Below, piece after piece: positions 45,389 to 55,235 of a stretch of 64,000 nucleotides of DNA; the first letter of the stretch is position 1, and each line of letters begins with the position of its first letter. The notes below the pieces were generated by a model. It ran no database searches, had not been told where the DNA came from, and worked only from the letters and a program-made list of their open reading frames with translations. Position numbers and translations under genes: made by a program. Source of the stretch: Pseudomonas sp. 10-1B (lineage in GTDB: Bacteria; Pseudomonadota; Gammaproteobacteria; Pseudomonadales; Pseudomonadaceae); the NCBI RefSeq assembly GCF_000935045.1, contig NZ_JYKS01000004.1:1-64000 (forward strand). The letters run 5' to 3'.

Positions 45389-46546
45389 ATGGAATTCAAG
45401 TTCTTACTCCCCACCAAAGTCGTGATGGAGCCAGGCCTGCGTGAGCGCACTGGCGAGCATCTGCGTGAACTTGGCCTCAAGCACGTCCTGATCGTGACGG
45501 ATGCCGGGGTCAAGGCCGCAGGGCTGTTGACCAGCGTCTATGCCAGCCTGGAAAAGTCGGGCATTTCGTTCGATGAAATCGCGGACGTGAAGGCAAACCC
45601 TCGCAGCGAAGACATCAACCAGGCGGCGCAGCTGTACCGCGGCAAAGGGATCGAGGGCCTGCTGGCCATTGGCGGCGGCAGCGCGATGGACGCGGCCAAG
45701 GCCATCAGCCTGTTGCTGACCCACGAGGGCCGGATCGAAGACTACGAGGGCTCTTTCACCCTCAAGCACGCCATACCGCCTATCGTGGCGATCCCGACCA
45801 CCTCTGGCACCGGCAGCGAGGTGACGTGCTTCTCGGTGATCACCGACACCGCACGTCATTTCAAGATGAACGTGCTGGATTACCGAATCGGCCCGGTGCT
45901 GGCCCTGCTCGACTCCAACATCACCACTACGCTGCCGTCGTCGATTGCCGCGGCCACCGGTATGGATGCCCTCACCCACGCCATCGAAGCCTACACCTGC
46001 CGCGTGTCGAACCCGATCAGCGACGGCCTGGCGCTGCACGCCATCCGCCTGATCAGCCAATACCTCAAGCCTGCCGTGCTGGAGCCAGGCAACCTGCACG
46101 CCCGCGAGCAAATGCTGGTGGCCAGCCTGATCGCCGGCATGGCCTTCGGTAACGCGGACGTTGGCAGCGTGCACTGCATCTCCGAAGCCATCGGTGGCAT
46201 GTACGACACACCGCACGGCGTGGGCAACGCGATCTTCCTGCCGTTCGTGTTCGGTCACAACCGCGATGCCGACATCACCCGCCACGCACAGGTTGCCTAT
46301 GCACTGGGGATCGACCCCAACCTGTCGCCGTTCGATGCCGCCGAGGCTGCTGTCGGCTACCTGTTCCAGATGAGCAAGGACCTGGGCATTCCCCGCTTCG
46401 CCGAGGTCAAGGGCGTGCGCGAGGAAGACTTCCTGAGCATCGCTGAAAAGTCGAAGAAGAACTTCTCCGACGGCAGCAATGCCAAGGAAATGACCGTGGA
46501 AACCTACCGTGAAATCGTCGCCACTGCTTACCACTTCGTAGCGTGA
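45389..46546 (+). CDS. Iron-containing alcohol dehydrogenase
   Basis: 385 residues, group III Fe-ADH. NAD-binding GGGSAMDAAKAISLL, TTSGTGSEVTCFSVI, and metal ligands in MDALTHAIEAYTC and HGVGNAIFLPFVFGHN. It oxidises a primary or secondary alcohol to the carbonyl compound, NAD-linked. It fits the next step for the alcohol released by the esterase. ATG 45389 follows AAGAGGTACGT; the open frame to 45200 crosses the terminator and was rejected. First gene of a five- or six-gene same-strand run. Confidence 0.9.
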   Translation: MEFKFLLPTKVVMEPGLRERTGEHLRELGLKHVLIVTDAGVKAAGLLTSVYASLEKSGISFDEIADVKANPRSEDINQAAQLYRGKGIEGLLAIGGGSAMDAAKAISLLLTHEGRIEDYEGSFTLKHAIPPIVAIPTTSGTGSEVTCFSVITDTARHFKMNVLDYRIGPVLALLDSNITTTLPSSIAAATGMDALTHAIEAYTCRVSNPISDGLALHAIRLISQYLKPAVLEPGNLHAREQMLVASLIAGMAFGNADVGSVHCISEAIGGMYDTPHGVGNAIFLPFVFGHNRDADITRHAQVAYALGIDPNLSPFDAAEAAVGYLFQMSKDLGIPRFAEVKGVREEDFLSIAEKSKKNFSDGSNAKEMTVETYREIVATAYHFVA

Positions 46547-46558
46547 GGGCCGTCAGTC

Positions 46559-47890
46559 ATGAGCGAGTCAACTCCTGGCGCTTCGTTGAAGCGCACCCTG
46601 GGCCCGTTTTCGGTGCTGCTGTTCGGCCTGGCATTCCTGGCCCCGTTGATCGTCTTCGGCACCTATGGCGTGATCACGCAGGCCAGCGGCAACACCACGG
46701 CGATGGCCTACCTGATCGCGGCGACCGGCGTGGTGTTCACGGCGCTGAGCTACGGCCGGCTGGTCAAGGTGTTCCCGGTAGCCGGTTCGGCCTACACCTA
46801 TACCCGCAAGATGCTGAGCGCGAACCTCGGTTTCATGGTGGGCTGGGCCGCCCTGCTCGATTACTTCTTCATTCCGATGCTGATCTGGCTGCTCGGCGCC
46901 AGCTACCTCAACATGGCCTTTGCAGAAGTGCCGCAGTGGGTGTGGATCACCGGGTTCATCGTCTCCACCTCGCTGCTCAATGTCCTGGGCATCCAGGTGG
47001 CCAACCGCTTCAACGTGCTGCTGATGGTCGTGCAGTTGGTCATCATCGTCGTGTTCATCGGCCTGTGCGTGCACTACATCGTGGCGGCCAACGGCCCTGG
47101 CGGGCTGCTGTCGGCCAAGCCGTTCTTCAACCAGGACGTGCCCTTCGCCACCAGCATGGCCGGCGCCGCGATTGCCGCGTACTCGTTCCTGGGCTTCGAC
47201 GCGCTGTCCACGCTCAGCGAGGAAACCCGTGACCCGGCCAGGACGCTGCCACGTGCCATGCTGCTGGTCGCGTTGATCGGCGGTTCGGTCTACGTCGGCT
47301 CCTCGTACTTCATGTACCTGGCACACCCCTCCCCCACGTTCGAGCTTGTGGACGGGGCCGCCTTCGAAATTGCCCGGATGATCGGCGGCGATGTGTTCTT
47401 CGCCGTGGTGCTGGCGGGGATCATCATCGCCCACTTCGCTGCGGGGATGTCGTTCCAGGCCAGCGTGGGCCGGTTGCTGTACGCCCTGGGCCGGGACAAC
47501 CAACTGCCGCGCAAGTTGTTCGGCGCCCTGCATCCTCGCTACAAGACCCCGGCCTTCAACATCTTGCTCTGCGGCATTTTCGGCACCGCAGGTTTTGCCC
47601 TGACGATCGCCACCGCGACGTCCCTGGTCAATTTCGGCGCGTTTCTCGCCTTCACCGCAGTCAACCTGTGCGCGTTGCGGCTCACCTTCGATGCACGCGT
47701 CAAGGACGGGGCTGGCCTGCTGCGCGGGGTGCTCTTCCCCCTCATCGGCCTGGTCACGGCCGGCTGGATGCTGGTCAGCCTGGATAAAGACGCGCTGATC
47801 ATGGGCTGTAGCTGGCTCGCCCTGGGCGCGGCCTACCTCGCCTGCCGGACCAGCTTCTTCCGCAACCCGGTGCCCGACGCGCTGGCGTAA
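46559..47890 (+). CDS. APC-superfamily amino acid/polyamine permease
   Basis: 443 residues, 12 hydrophobic helices. APC marks: [18 protein letters not shown] in helix 1, [15 protein letters not shown], and [24 protein letters not shown]. Closest in feel to PuuP-like putrescine or short-amine importers. 12 bases after the alcohol dehydrogenase. Supplies an amine or amino acid to the downstream aminotransferases; exact substrate unknown. Confidence 0.87.
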   Translation: MSESTPGASLKRTLGPFSVLLFGLAFLAPLIVFGTYGVITQASGNTTAMAYLIAATGVVFTALSYGRLVKVFPVAGSAYTYTRKMLSANLGFMVGWAALLDYFFIPMLIWLLGASYLNMAFAEVPQWVWITGFIVSTSLLNVLGIQVANRFNVLLMVVQLVIIVVFIGLCVHYIVAANGPGGLLSAKPFFNQDVPFATSMAGAAIAAYSFLGFDALSTLSEETRDPARTLPRAMLLVALIGGSVYVGSSYFMYLAHPSPTFELVDGAAFEIARMIGGDVFFAVVLAGIIIAHFAAGMSFQASVGRLLYALGRDNQLPRKLFGALHPRYKTPAFNILLCGIFGTAGFALTIATATSLVNFGAFLAFTAVNLCALRLTFDARVKDGAGLLRGVLFPLIGLVTAGWMLVSLDKDALIMGCSWLALGAAYLACRTSFFRNPVPDALA

Positions 47891-47929
47891 CGGCCGCCGT
47901 CCCATCGGATGCCCTGACGACAACTACAA

Positions 47930-47949
47930 GGCAAGGCCCTGGCCTTGCC
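47930..47949 (+). other. Intercistronic hairpin
   Basis: GGCAAGGCC-ct-GGCCTTGCC, 9-bp perfect arms with a two-base loop, between the APC permease stop and the ALDH start. No T-tract; it may stabilise or process the mRNA. Confidence 0.6.
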
Positions 47950-47969
47950 GTTCAATGGCGAGAATCGAC

Positions 47970-49394
47970 ATGCAAACAAAACTCCTGATCAATGGTGCCC
48001 TGGTGGCCGGCGAAGGCGAAAACCTCGCCGTGTACAACCCGTCCCTGGGCAGCGTCCTGGTACAGACCACCGAGGCCAGCCGTGCCCAGGTCCATGCCGC
48101 GGTGCAGAGCGCAGATGCGGCTTTCGACGCCTGGTCGCAAACGCCGCCCAAGGACCGCGCGGCACTGCTGCTCAAGCTCGCCGATAGCATCGACGCCCAG
48201 GCACCGGTGTTCGCCCGCCTGGAGGCGGACAACTGCGGCAAGCCTTTCACTGCCGTGCTGCAAGACGAACTGCCAGCCGTATCCGACGTGTTCCGCTTCT
48301 TTGCCGGTGCCGTTCGCTGCCTGCAGGGCTCGGCGGCAGGTGAGTACATTCCGGGCCACACCTCGATGATCCGCCGCGACCCGGTAGGCGTGGTTGCCTC
48401 CATCGCACCGTGGAACTACCCGTTGTTGATGGCGGCCTGGAAACTCGGCCCGGCCTTGGCCGGCGGCAACACCGTGGTCCTGAAGCCCTCCGAACACACG
48501 CCGATGAGCACCTTGAAACTGGGCGAGCTGCTCGCCGACATCTTCCCCGCCGGCGTGGTCAACATCGTCCATGGCCGCGGCGCCTCGGTGGGTGAACCAC
48601 TGACCAGCCACGCCCAGGTGCGCATGGTGTCGCTGACCGGCTCGGTGCGTACCGGCAGCCAGATCATCGAAGGTACGGCCGACAGCGTGAAGCGCATGCA
48701 CATGGAGCTGGGTGGCAAGGCACCCGTACTGATCTTCGATGACGCCGACATCGACGCCGCCGTCGAAGGCATCCGCGCCTTCGGCTTCTACAACGCCGGC
48801 CAGGACTGCACCGCCGCGTGCCGCCTTTATGTGCAGAAAGCGGTCTACCCCGAGTTCGTTCGCAAGCTTGGCGAAGCCGTCTCCAGCATCAAGTGCGGGC
48901 TTCAGGATGACCCGGCAACCGAGATGGGCCCGCTGATCACCAAAGAGCACCTGGAGCGTGTCGAGGGCTTCGTCAACCGTGCCAGGGAGCTGCCTCATAT
49001 CGAGGTGGTCACCGGCGGCAAGCGCGCCGCAGGTGACGGGTTCTTCTTCGAGCCGACGGTCCTGGCCGGCGCCACACAGAAGGATGAGGTGGTGTGCCGG
49101 GAAATCTTCGGCCCGGTGGTGACGGTTTCGTCATTCGAGGACGAAGCCCAGGCACTGGCATGGGCCAATGAATCGGACTACGGCCTGGCCTCGTCGGTGT
49201 GGACCGCCGATGTGGGGCGCGCCCATCGCCTGGCCGCCCGCCTGCAATACGGCTGCACCTGGGTCAACACCCACTTCATGCTGGTGAGCGAGATGCCCCA
49301 TGGTGGGGTGAAGCTGTCCGGTTATGGCAAGGACCTGTCGATGTACGGGCTCGAAGACTACACCGTGGTACGCCACGTGATGTTCAAGCACTGA
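47970..49394 (+). CDS. Aldehyde dehydrogenase, aminobutyraldehyde type
   Basis: 474 residues. NAD-binding and catalytic marks: [46 protein letters not shown] (general base Glu) and [16 protein letters not shown] (catalytic Cys in GQDC). These, and the start [12 protein letters not shown], follow gamma-aminobutyraldehyde dehydrogenase (PatD). ATG 47970 is chosen over 47955 for that match. Oxidises an amino-aldehyde, or one of similar size, to the acid with NAD. Located after the APC permease and before two aminotransferases. Confidence 0.9.
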   Translation: MQTKLLINGALVAGEGENLAVYNPSLGSVLVQTTEASRAQVHAAVQSADAAFDAWSQTPPKDRAALLLKLADSIDAQAPVFARLEADNCGKPFTAVLQDELPAVSDVFRFFAGAVRCLQGSAAGEYIPGHTSMIRRDPVGVVASIAPWNYPLLMAAWKLGPALAGGNTVVLKPSEHTPMSTLKLGELLADIFPAGVVNIVHGRGASVGEPLTSHAQVRMVSLTGSVRTGSQIIEGTADSVKRMHMELGGKAPVLIFDDADIDAAVEGIRAFGFYNAGQDCTAACRLYVQKAVYPEFVRKLGEAVSSIKCGLQDDPATEMGPLITKEHLERVEGFVNRARELPHIEVVTGGKRAAGDGFFFEPTVLAGATQKDEVVCREIFGPVVTVSSFEDEAQALAWANESDYGLASSVWTADVGRAHRLAARLQYGCTWVNTHFMLVSEMPHGGVKLSGYGKDLSMYGLEDYTVVRHVMFKH

Positions 49395-49432
49395 TCGCCC
49401 ACGTTGCCCAGATCATTTTCAAGAGGTTATGC

Positions 49433-50686
49433 ATGAACAACATCGAGACGTTCGAGAGGCTCGAGTCCAACGTGCGGATGTACTGCCGTGACTTGCCGCT
49501 GGTGTTCGATACCGCCCAAGGCAGCAAGATCCGCGGCGAAGATGGCCGCGAATACCTGGACTTCTTCGCCGGCGCCGGCGCCCTGAACTATGGCCACAAC
49601 GACCCACGCATGCGCGATGCCCTGATCGGGTATCTGTCGTCCAACGGCGTGGCCCATGCCCTCGACCTGCACACCACCACCAAGCGCCAGTTTCTGGAGG
49701 CGATCGAACGTGACCTGTTCAAGCCACGCGGCTGGGACTACAAGGTCCAGTTCACCGGCCCGACCGGTGCCGATGCCGTCGAGGCGGCGTTGAAGCTGGC
49801 GCGCAAGGCGACGGGGCGTACCAAGGTCGTATCGTTCTACGGGGCTTACCACGGCATGACGGCCGGCGCTCTGGCCGTCACCGGCAACCGCACCCGTCGC
49901 GGCCCTGGGCTATGCACCGACGTGGTGTTCGTGCCATACGAAGACAGCCCCTACGGTGAGTTCGACAGCATTGGCTTCCTCGAGCGCCTGGCCAACGACC
50001 AAGGTAGCGGCTCGGAATTGCCGGCGGCGGTGATCGTCGAGTCGGTACAGATCCAGGCGGGTGTCTACCCGGCCTCCAACGACTGGCTGCAACGCTTGCG
50101 CAAGTGGACCAGCGCTCACGGCGTGCTGCTCATCTGCGATGAGATCCAGGCCGGCTGCGGCCGTACCGGCGATTTCTTCGGCTTCGAGCGCTCCGGCGTG
50201 GTGCCAGACCTGATCACCTGCGCGAAATCGATTGGCGGTTTTGGCCTGCCGATGGCGATCGTGTTGATTCGCGCTGGGCTGGATGTGTGGCAACCGGGCG
50301 ATCACATCGGCACCTTCCGCGGCAACCAGCTGGCGTTCCTGACGGCTCAGATCGCGCTCGGCTATTGGCGCGATGAGCCGTTCCTGACGTTGCTGGCCAA
50401 CAACTGCGCGGCCATGGAGCGCGCGGTAGCCGGTTTTGCGGAAATCCCTGGCGTCGCGTCCGCGCGCTGTCGCGGCATGATCGCCGGCATCGACTTCGGC
50501 CGCGGCAACGTCGCGTTCGCCAAGGATGCCCAGCAGCGCGTGCTGCAGGCGGGTGTGCTGGTCGACCGCTGCGGCCCGAACGGCGAAATCATCAAGTTGA
50601 TGCCACCGGTGAACACCCCGACCGACCAGCTCGAAGAAGGCCTTGAAGCCTTCGGCGAATCGGTCGCGGCAGTGCTGAGCCAGTAA
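49433..50686 (+). CDS. EctB-like class III aminotransferase
   Basis: 417 residues, PLP-dependent. PLP Lys in TCAKSIGGFG, cofactor phosphate region GPTGADAVEAALKLARKATGR, and Asp of the PLP ring in LICDEIQAGCGRTG. The start FERLESNVRMYCRDLPLVFDTAQG and HALDLHTTTKRQFLEA closely follow diaminobutyrate-2-oxoglutarate transaminase EctB. Yet ectA and ectC are absent here, so ectoine synthesis is not the role. Transamination of a diamine or amino-aldehyde is more likely. ATG 49433 has AAGAGG before it. Confidence 0.88.
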   Translation: MNNIETFERLESNVRMYCRDLPLVFDTAQGSKIRGEDGREYLDFFAGAGALNYGHNDPRMRDALIGYLSSNGVAHALDLHTTTKRQFLEAIERDLFKPRGWDYKVQFTGPTGADAVEAALKLARKATGRTKVVSFYGAYHGMTAGALAVTGNRTRRGPGLCTDVVFVPYEDSPYGEFDSIGFLERLANDQGSGSELPAAVIVESVQIQAGVYPASNDWLQRLRKWTSAHGVLLICDEIQAGCGRTGDFFGFERSGVVPDLITCAKSIGGFGLPMAIVLIRAGLDVWQPGDHIGTFRGNQLAFLTAQIALGYWRDEPFLTLLANNCAAMERAVAGFAEIPGVASARCRGMIAGIDFGRGNVAFAKDAQQRVLQAGVLVDRCGPNGEIIKLMPPVNTPTDQLEEGLEAFGESVAAVLSQ

Positions 50687-50694
50687 CTGCACGG

Positions 50695-50737
50695 GCCTGC
50701 CGTGCGGCCTGTATCGATACAGGTGCCGCACGCAGGC
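50695..50737 (+). other. Large intercistronic hairpin
   Basis: GCCTGCCGTGCGG mirrored by CCGCACGCAGGC (one unpaired base), enclosing the perfect palindrome CCTGTATCGATACAGG. A 43-base stem-loop between the EctB-like and the next aminotransferase gene. It lacks a T-tract, so it could be a processing or stability element, or an operator. Confidence 0.6.
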
Positions 50738-50783
50738 TCATCGCATGCAGTCGACAACCCGTCCATGGCAGGAAATAACGCCA

Positions 50784-52163
50784 ATGAGCAACGTCACTTC
50801 AACCGTTCAGAATGACCTGGCTTCATTCATTCATCCCAACACCAACCTTGCGCTGCACCAGGAAGTCGGGCCACTGGTGATCGCCAGAGGCGACGGCGTG
50901 CGGGTCTTCGACGAACAGGGCAATGCCTACATCGAAGCCATGTCGGGCCTGTGGAGCGCTGCCTTGGGCTTCAGTGAACATCGCCTGGTCGACGCCGCCG
51001 TCGAGCAGTTCAAGCAACTGCCCTACTACCACAGCTTCAGCCACAAGACCAATGCGCCTGCGGCAGCGCTCGCCGCCAAGTTGGCAGAGCTGGCGCCGGG
51101 CGACCTGAATCATGTGTTCTTCACCAACTCAGGCTCCGAAGCCAATGACTCGGTGGTGAAAATGGTCTGGTACGTGAACAACGCACTGGGCCGGCCCGCC
51201 AAGAAGAAATTCATCTCTCGCCAGCAGGCCTATCACGGCGCCACCGTCGCCGCAGCAAGCCTGACCGGTATCCCGTCGATGCACCGTGACTTCGATCTGC
51301 CGGCCATCCCGGTTCATCACCTGACGTGCCCGAACTTCTACCGATTTGCCCGGAGTGGAGAAACCGAAGAGGCCTTTTCGGCCCGCCTGGCCAATGAACT
51401 GGAGCACTACATCCTCGCCGAAGGGCCGGAAACCATCGCCGCTTTCATCGGCGAGCCGGTGATCGCGGCGGGCGGTGTGATCCCTCCTCCCACAGGCTAC
51501 TGGGCGGCGATCCAGGCGGTGTGCAAACGCTACGACATCCTCGTGGTGATCGACGAAATCATCACCGGCTTTGGCAGGCTCGGCACGCTGTTCGGCTCTC
51601 AGCTGTACGGTATCCAGCCCGACATCATGGTGCTCTCCAAGCAACTTACCTCCTCCTACCAGCCGCTGGCGGCCGTGGTGGTGTCCGATGCCATCAATGA
51701 TGTGCTGGTGAGCCAGAGCCAGCGCCTGGGGGCGTTCGCCCATGGCCTGACCTGCACCGGCCACCCTGTCGCCACCGCAGTCGCGCTGGAAAACATCCGC
51801 ATCATCGAGGAGCGCGACCTGGTTGGCCATGTGCAACGCTTGGCCCCGGTGTTCCAGCGCCACCTGCGCGCGTTCGAAGACCACCCGTTGGTCGGCAACG
51901 TCCGAGGCGTCGGGCTGATGGGCGGGATCGAACTGGTTGCCGACAAGGCCACCCGCCAACCGTTCGCCCACCCAGGTGCGTTGGGTGGCTACGTGTTCAA
52001 ACAGGCTCACCAGCACGGGCTGATCATTCGCGCCATCTACGACACGATCGCCTTCTGTCCGCCGTTGATTACCACGGCGGAGGATATCGACGCGATCTTC
52101 AGCGCATTCGAGCGGACGTTAGCTGACGCCACGGACTGGGCTCGATCACAGCACCTGCTGTGA
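50784..52163 (+). CDS. Omega-aminotransferase, class III
   Basis: 459 residues. It shows TNSGSEANDSVVKMVWY (PLP phosphate), VIDEIITGFGRLG (Asp of PLP), MVLSKQLTSSYQPLAA (catalytic Lys in SKQLTS) and MSGLWSAALGFSEHRL near the N-terminus. This pattern is that of omega-amino-acid/pyruvate and putrescine-pyruvate aminotransferases. ATG 50784 has CAGGAAATAACG before it. Together with the ALDH it can convert an amine to an acid. Amine and acceptor specificity unknown. Confidence 0.87.
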   Translation: MSNVTSTVQNDLASFIHPNTNLALHQEVGPLVIARGDGVRVFDEQGNAYIEAMSGLWSAALGFSEHRLVDAAVEQFKQLPYYHSFSHKTNAPAAALAAKLAELAPGDLNHVFFTNSGSEANDSVVKMVWYVNNALGRPAKKKFISRQQAYHGATVAAASLTGIPSMHRDFDLPAIPVHHLTCPNFYRFARSGETEEAFSARLANELEHYILAEGPETIAAFIGEPVIAAGGVIPPPTGYWAAIQAVCKRYDILVVIDEIITGFGRLGTLFGSQLYGIQPDIMVLSKQLTSSYQPLAAVVVSDAINDVLVSQSQRLGAFAHGLTCTGHPVATAVALENIRIIEERDLVGHVQRLAPVFQRHLRAFEDHPLVGNVRGVGLMGGIELVADKATRQPFAHPGALGGYVFKQAHQHGLIIRAIYDTIAFCPPLITTAEDIDAIFSAFERTLADATDWARSQHLL

Positions 52164-52219
52164 GCAAAAGGCTGCACTTGTTGGAAACCACATAAAACAA
52201 TAACCATGAGGGTTTGACC

Positions 52220-53128
52220 GTGCGCAAACACAATGATGAAAGCTTCGAGTTCGATGTGTCCGTGGTCGGGCTCGGCGCCATGGGAACGATCATGGCGCAA
52301 GCGTTGCTCAAGCAAGGCAAACGCGTCGCGATCTGGAACCGATCGCCTGGCAAGGCCGCAGTGCTCGTCGCCGCCGGCGCTCACCTGTGCGACAGCGCCG
52401 AAGCCGCGCTGGCCGCCAGCCCGGCAACGATTTTCGTGCTTCTGGACAACCAGGCGACCCACGAGGTGCTGGGGATGCCAGGGGTGATGCACGCGCTGGC
52501 CAATCGTACGGTCATCGATTACACGACCAACGCCCAAGACGAGGGCCTGGCGCTTCAGGGCCTCGTCAATCGGGCGGGCGGCCATTACGTCAAAGGGATG
52601 ATCGTGGCCTACCCGCGCAACGTCGGCCATCGCGAAAGCCACAGCATTCATACCGGCGATGGGGAAGCCTTCGAGCGGCATCGGACGCTGCTTGAAGGGC
52701 TCGCCGGGCATACGGTGTTCCTTCCCTGGGACGAAGCACTGGCCTTTGCGACCGTGCTCCACGCCCATGCGTTTGCCGCGATGGTGGCTTTCTTCGAGGC
52801 CGTGGGCGCGAGCGAGCGGTTTGGCCTGCCGGTTTCGACGACGGCCCGGCTCCTGATCGACACCTCACGCTTTTTCGTCGCCGACACCCTGGAGGACGCG
52901 GCACGCCGGCTCGAAGCGCAGGACTTCGCGGGCGACCAGGCGAGGCTCGATGTGCACGCAGACGCCTTCGCGCACATTGCCCAATCCTTGCACGCACAAG
53001 GGGCGTGGACGCCGGTCTTCGACGCGGTGTGCCAAGTCGTGCAACGCGCGGCCTCGATGGGCTACGGCGACCAGGATATCGCAGCGATCACCAAGTCATT
53101 TGCCCGTGAGAAAGAGCCAGGACAATAA
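52220..53128 (+). CDS. Imine-reductase-like / beta-hydroxyacid dehydrogenase-family protein
   Basis: 302 residues. N-terminal NADP fold (VSVVGLGAMGTIMAQALLKQGKRVAIWNRSPGKA) with an Arg in the NRSP loop as in NADPH enzymes, then VKGMIVAYPRNVGHRESHSI. That stretch resembles the GxIxAYP segment of imine reductases rather than the GGTxxAxxG of 3-hydroxyisobutyrate dehydrogenase. A helical dimer domain follows. GTG 52220 with GAGGG seven bases upstream is the start. An enzyme that reduces a cyclic imine would fit beside an aminotransferase, because deaminated diamines cyclise spontaneously. Last of the run; a REPIN is inserted immediately after its stop. Confidence 0.72.
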   Translation: MRKHNDESFEFDVSVVGLGAMGTIMAQALLKQGKRVAIWNRSPGKAAVLVAAGAHLCDSAEAALAASPATIFVLLDNQATHEVLGMPGVMHALANRTVIDYTTNAQDEGLALQGLVNRAGGHYVKGMIVAYPRNVGHRESHSIHTGDGEAFERHRTLLEGLAGHTVFLPWDEALAFATVLHAHAFAAMVAFFEAVGASERFGLPVSTTARLLIDTSRFFVADTLEDAARRLEAQDFAGDQARLDVHADAFAHIAQSLHAQGAWTPVFDAVCQVVQRAASMGYGDQDIAAITKSFAREKEPGQ

Positions 53129-53309
53129 CCTAATGTCGGTCAGTTAAGCCATTTGGGGCCGCTGTGCGGCCCATCGCAGGCAAGCCAGCTCCCACAGGGA
53201 CTACGCAAAGCTTGAGATCTGCGCGGTACCTGTGGGAGCTGGCTTGCCTGCGATGGGCTGCAAAGCAGCCCCAATGGCTGCCACTACGGCTTAACTGACC
53301 GACATTAGG
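53129..53309. mobile_element. 181-bp REPIN/MITE-like element with exact 22-bp ends
   Basis: The left end (53129-53150, starting CCTAATGTCGGTC) and right end (53288-53309) are exact inverted repeats over 22 bases. Inside is an REP pair (aagccagctcccacag and tgtgggagctggcttgcc) with the spacer gcaaagcttgagatctgcgc, also found at 14.2-14.4 kb. CAATAACC is repeated at 53123-53130 and 53311-53318, like a target duplication, placing the insertion on the TAA stop of the imine-reductase-like gene. Confidence 0.8.
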
Positions 53310-53373
53310 GCAATAACCGTGCTTTCTCGGATCGAACCCGAAGACAACAACTATAAAAACGCTGGAGGATCAT

Positions 53374-53526
53374 ATGCGCCGATTTGGTTTTCTACTGGCT
53401 GTGTTGACGCTGGCCATTTTCCTGAGTGCCCTTCTTGCCCCCCGGCCGTCCCTCGTCAACCGGGGGACAGCGCAGCACATGGGGCATCCGATCACCAGCA
53501 TCGGGGAGATCTTCAGGGGTTACTAG
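53374..53526 (+). CDS. 50-residue secreted or membrane-anchored small protein
   Basis: ATG 53374 has GGAGG five bases before it. The frame starts MRRFGFLLAVLTLAIFLSAL, a basic n-region and a hydrophobic core that acts as signal peptide or single helix. A short hydrophilic tail follows (RPSLVNRGTAQHMGHP... IGEIFRGY). Unrecognised; it stands between the REPIN and the lva operon on the plus strand. Confidence 0.6.
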   Translation: MRRFGFLLAVLTLAIFLSALLAPRPSLVNRGTAQHMGHPITSIGEIFRGY

Positions 53527-53533
53527 CAAGGGC

Positions 53534-53575
53534 TCACAAGGCCGCTGGCACTCATCCGCCAGCGGCCACTTGTGA
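53534..53575. terminator. Bidirectional stem-loop at the end of lvaG
   Basis: TCACAAG-GCCGCTGGC, loop actcatcc, GCCAGCGGC-c-a-CTTGTGA; a 16-bp stem between the small plus-strand gene (stop 53526) and lvaG (stop codon 53577-53579). No T-tract on either side; it probably ends or stabilises both transcripts. Confidence 0.65.
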
Positions 53576-53576
53576 C

Positions 53577-55235
53577 TCAGTGATCGACTGCACCACTGGC
53601 GCCAAGGCCGGTCTGGCCCCGGACGAACTGGTCGGCGAAGGCCGCCCTTTCGGCCTTGGCCCGCGCAGTGCGATCCAGCCGGGAAACGCTATACGCCACC
53701 AAGAACGCCAACGGCATGGAGAACAGCGCAGGCTGGGTATAGGGGAACAGCGGTTCGGCAAAGTGCAACACATCCACCCACACCAGCTTGGAAAACACCA
53801 CGAAGCCCATGGCACTGAGCAACCCTACGTAGCCACCGGCCAACGCGCCACGGGTGGTCAGCCCAGACCAGAACATCGACAGGAACAGCACCGGGAAGTT
53901 GGCCGAAGCGGCGATGCCGAAGGCCAGCGCGACCATGAACGCGACGTTGATGTTTTCGAACACGATGCCCAGGGCTATCGCCACCAACCCAAGGCTCAGG
54001 GTGGCCAGCTTGGTCACCCGCAGTTCCTGCGCCTCGCTGGCCGCGCCCTTCATGATCACCCGCGCATACAGGTCATGGGCGATGGCGGACGCCCCGGCCA
54101 GGGCCAGGCCTGAAACCACGGCCAGGATGGTGGCGAAGGTCACGGCCGACAAAAAGCCCAGCAGCAGGTTGCCGCCTACGGCCTGGGCCAAGTGCATGAC
54201 CACCATGTTGCCCCCACCCAGCAACTTGCCACCCACCTCCCCGCCCTCGAAGAACTGCGGTTGCTGGCTGACGATCACGATCGACGCCAGGCCCAGCAGG
54301 AAAATGACGTTGAAGAAGTAGCCGATGAACCCGGTGGCATAGAGCACCGACTTGCGCGCCTCCCGGGCATCGCTGACGGTGAAGAAGCGCATCAGGATAT
54401 GCGGCAGCCCGGCGGTGCCGAACACCAGCCCCAGGCTCAGCGACAGTGCGGTCAACGGGTCGGCCAGCAGGCTGCCGGGCGCCAGCAGGCGTTCGCCCAG
54501 GGCATGGGTGTCCATGGCCTGGCTGACCAGCGTGTCATAGCTGAAGTCGAACTCGCGCATCGCCAGGAACAGCACCAGCGAGCCGCCGACCAGCAGCAGG
54601 AACGCCTTGATGATCTGCACCCAGGTGGTCGCCACCATGCCGCCGAAGGTCACATACAGCATCATCAGCGCGCCGACGATTACCAGGGCGATATGGTAGT
54701 CCAGGCCGAATAGCAGCCTGATCAACTGCCCGGCCCCGACCATCTGCGCCACCAGGTAGAAACACACCACCGTCAGCGAGCCGATGGCGGCCATGGTGCG
54801 CACCTTGCCTTGGTCGAGGCGGTAGGAGGTAATGTCGGCGAAGGTGAAGCGGCCCAGGTTGCGCAGCCGCTCGGTCATCAACAGCAGCAACACCGGCCAA
54901 CCGGCGAAGAAGGCGATGAGGTAGATGTAGCCATCCATGCCGGAGGTGTAGATGAGCGCGGTGATCCCCAACAGCGTCGAGGCGGACATGTAGTCACCGG
55001 CCAGCGCCAGGCCGTTCTGCCAGCCCTGGATGCCGCCACCGGCGCTGTAGAAGTCCGCCGTCGAGCGGGTGCGACGCGCCGCCCACCAGGTGATGCACAA
55101 GGTGAACAGCACGAACACCATGAACATGCCGATGGCATGCAGGTTGAACGGCTGACGCTGGCCCGCGTCGAGGGCGGGCGAAGCCAGCAGCAGGCCAGAG
55201 TGCAGCAGCAGGGCCAGAGGCAATAGTTTTTTCAT
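53577..55235 (-). CDS. lvaG: Sodium/solute symporter of the lva operon
   Basis: 552 residues, ActP-like SSS-family permease with about 13 helices. Marks: [76 protein letters not shown]. The first 18 residues are an ActP-like leader. It overlaps the DUF485 gene by four bases (ATGA), as actP does with yjcH. By its place in the operon it is LvaG, presumed to take up levulinate. Confidence 0.92.
   Translation of the reverse strand: MKKLLPLALLLHSGLLLASPALDAGQRQPFNLHAIGMFMVFVLFTLCITWWAARRTRSTADFYSAGGGIQGWQNGLALAGDYMSASTLLGITALIYTSGMDGYIYLIAFFAGWPVLLLLMTERLRNLGRFTFADITSYRLDQGKVRTMAAIGSLTVVCFYLVAQMVGAGQLIRLLFGLDYHIALVIVGALMMLYVTFGGMVATTWVQIIKAFLLLVGGSLVLFLAMREFDFSYDTLVSQAMDTHALGERLLAPGSLLADPLTALSLSLGLVFGTAGLPHILMRFFTVSDAREARKSVLYATGFIGYFFNVIFLLGLASIVIVSQQPQFFEGGEVGGKLLGGGNMVVMHLAQAVGGNLLLGFLSAVTFATILAVVSGLALAGASAIAHDLYARVIMKGAASEAQELRVTKLATLSLGLVAIALGIVFENINVAFMVALAFGIAASANFPVLFLSMFWSGLTTRGALAGGYVGLLSAMGFVVFSKLVWVDVLHFAEPLFPYTQPALFSMPLAFLVAYSVSRLDRTARAKAERAAFADQFVRGQTGLGASGAVDH

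Noticed and set aside
49433..50686. Ectoine biosynthesis
   Set aside because: Only the EctB-like enzyme is present; acetyltransferase and synthase genes are missing.
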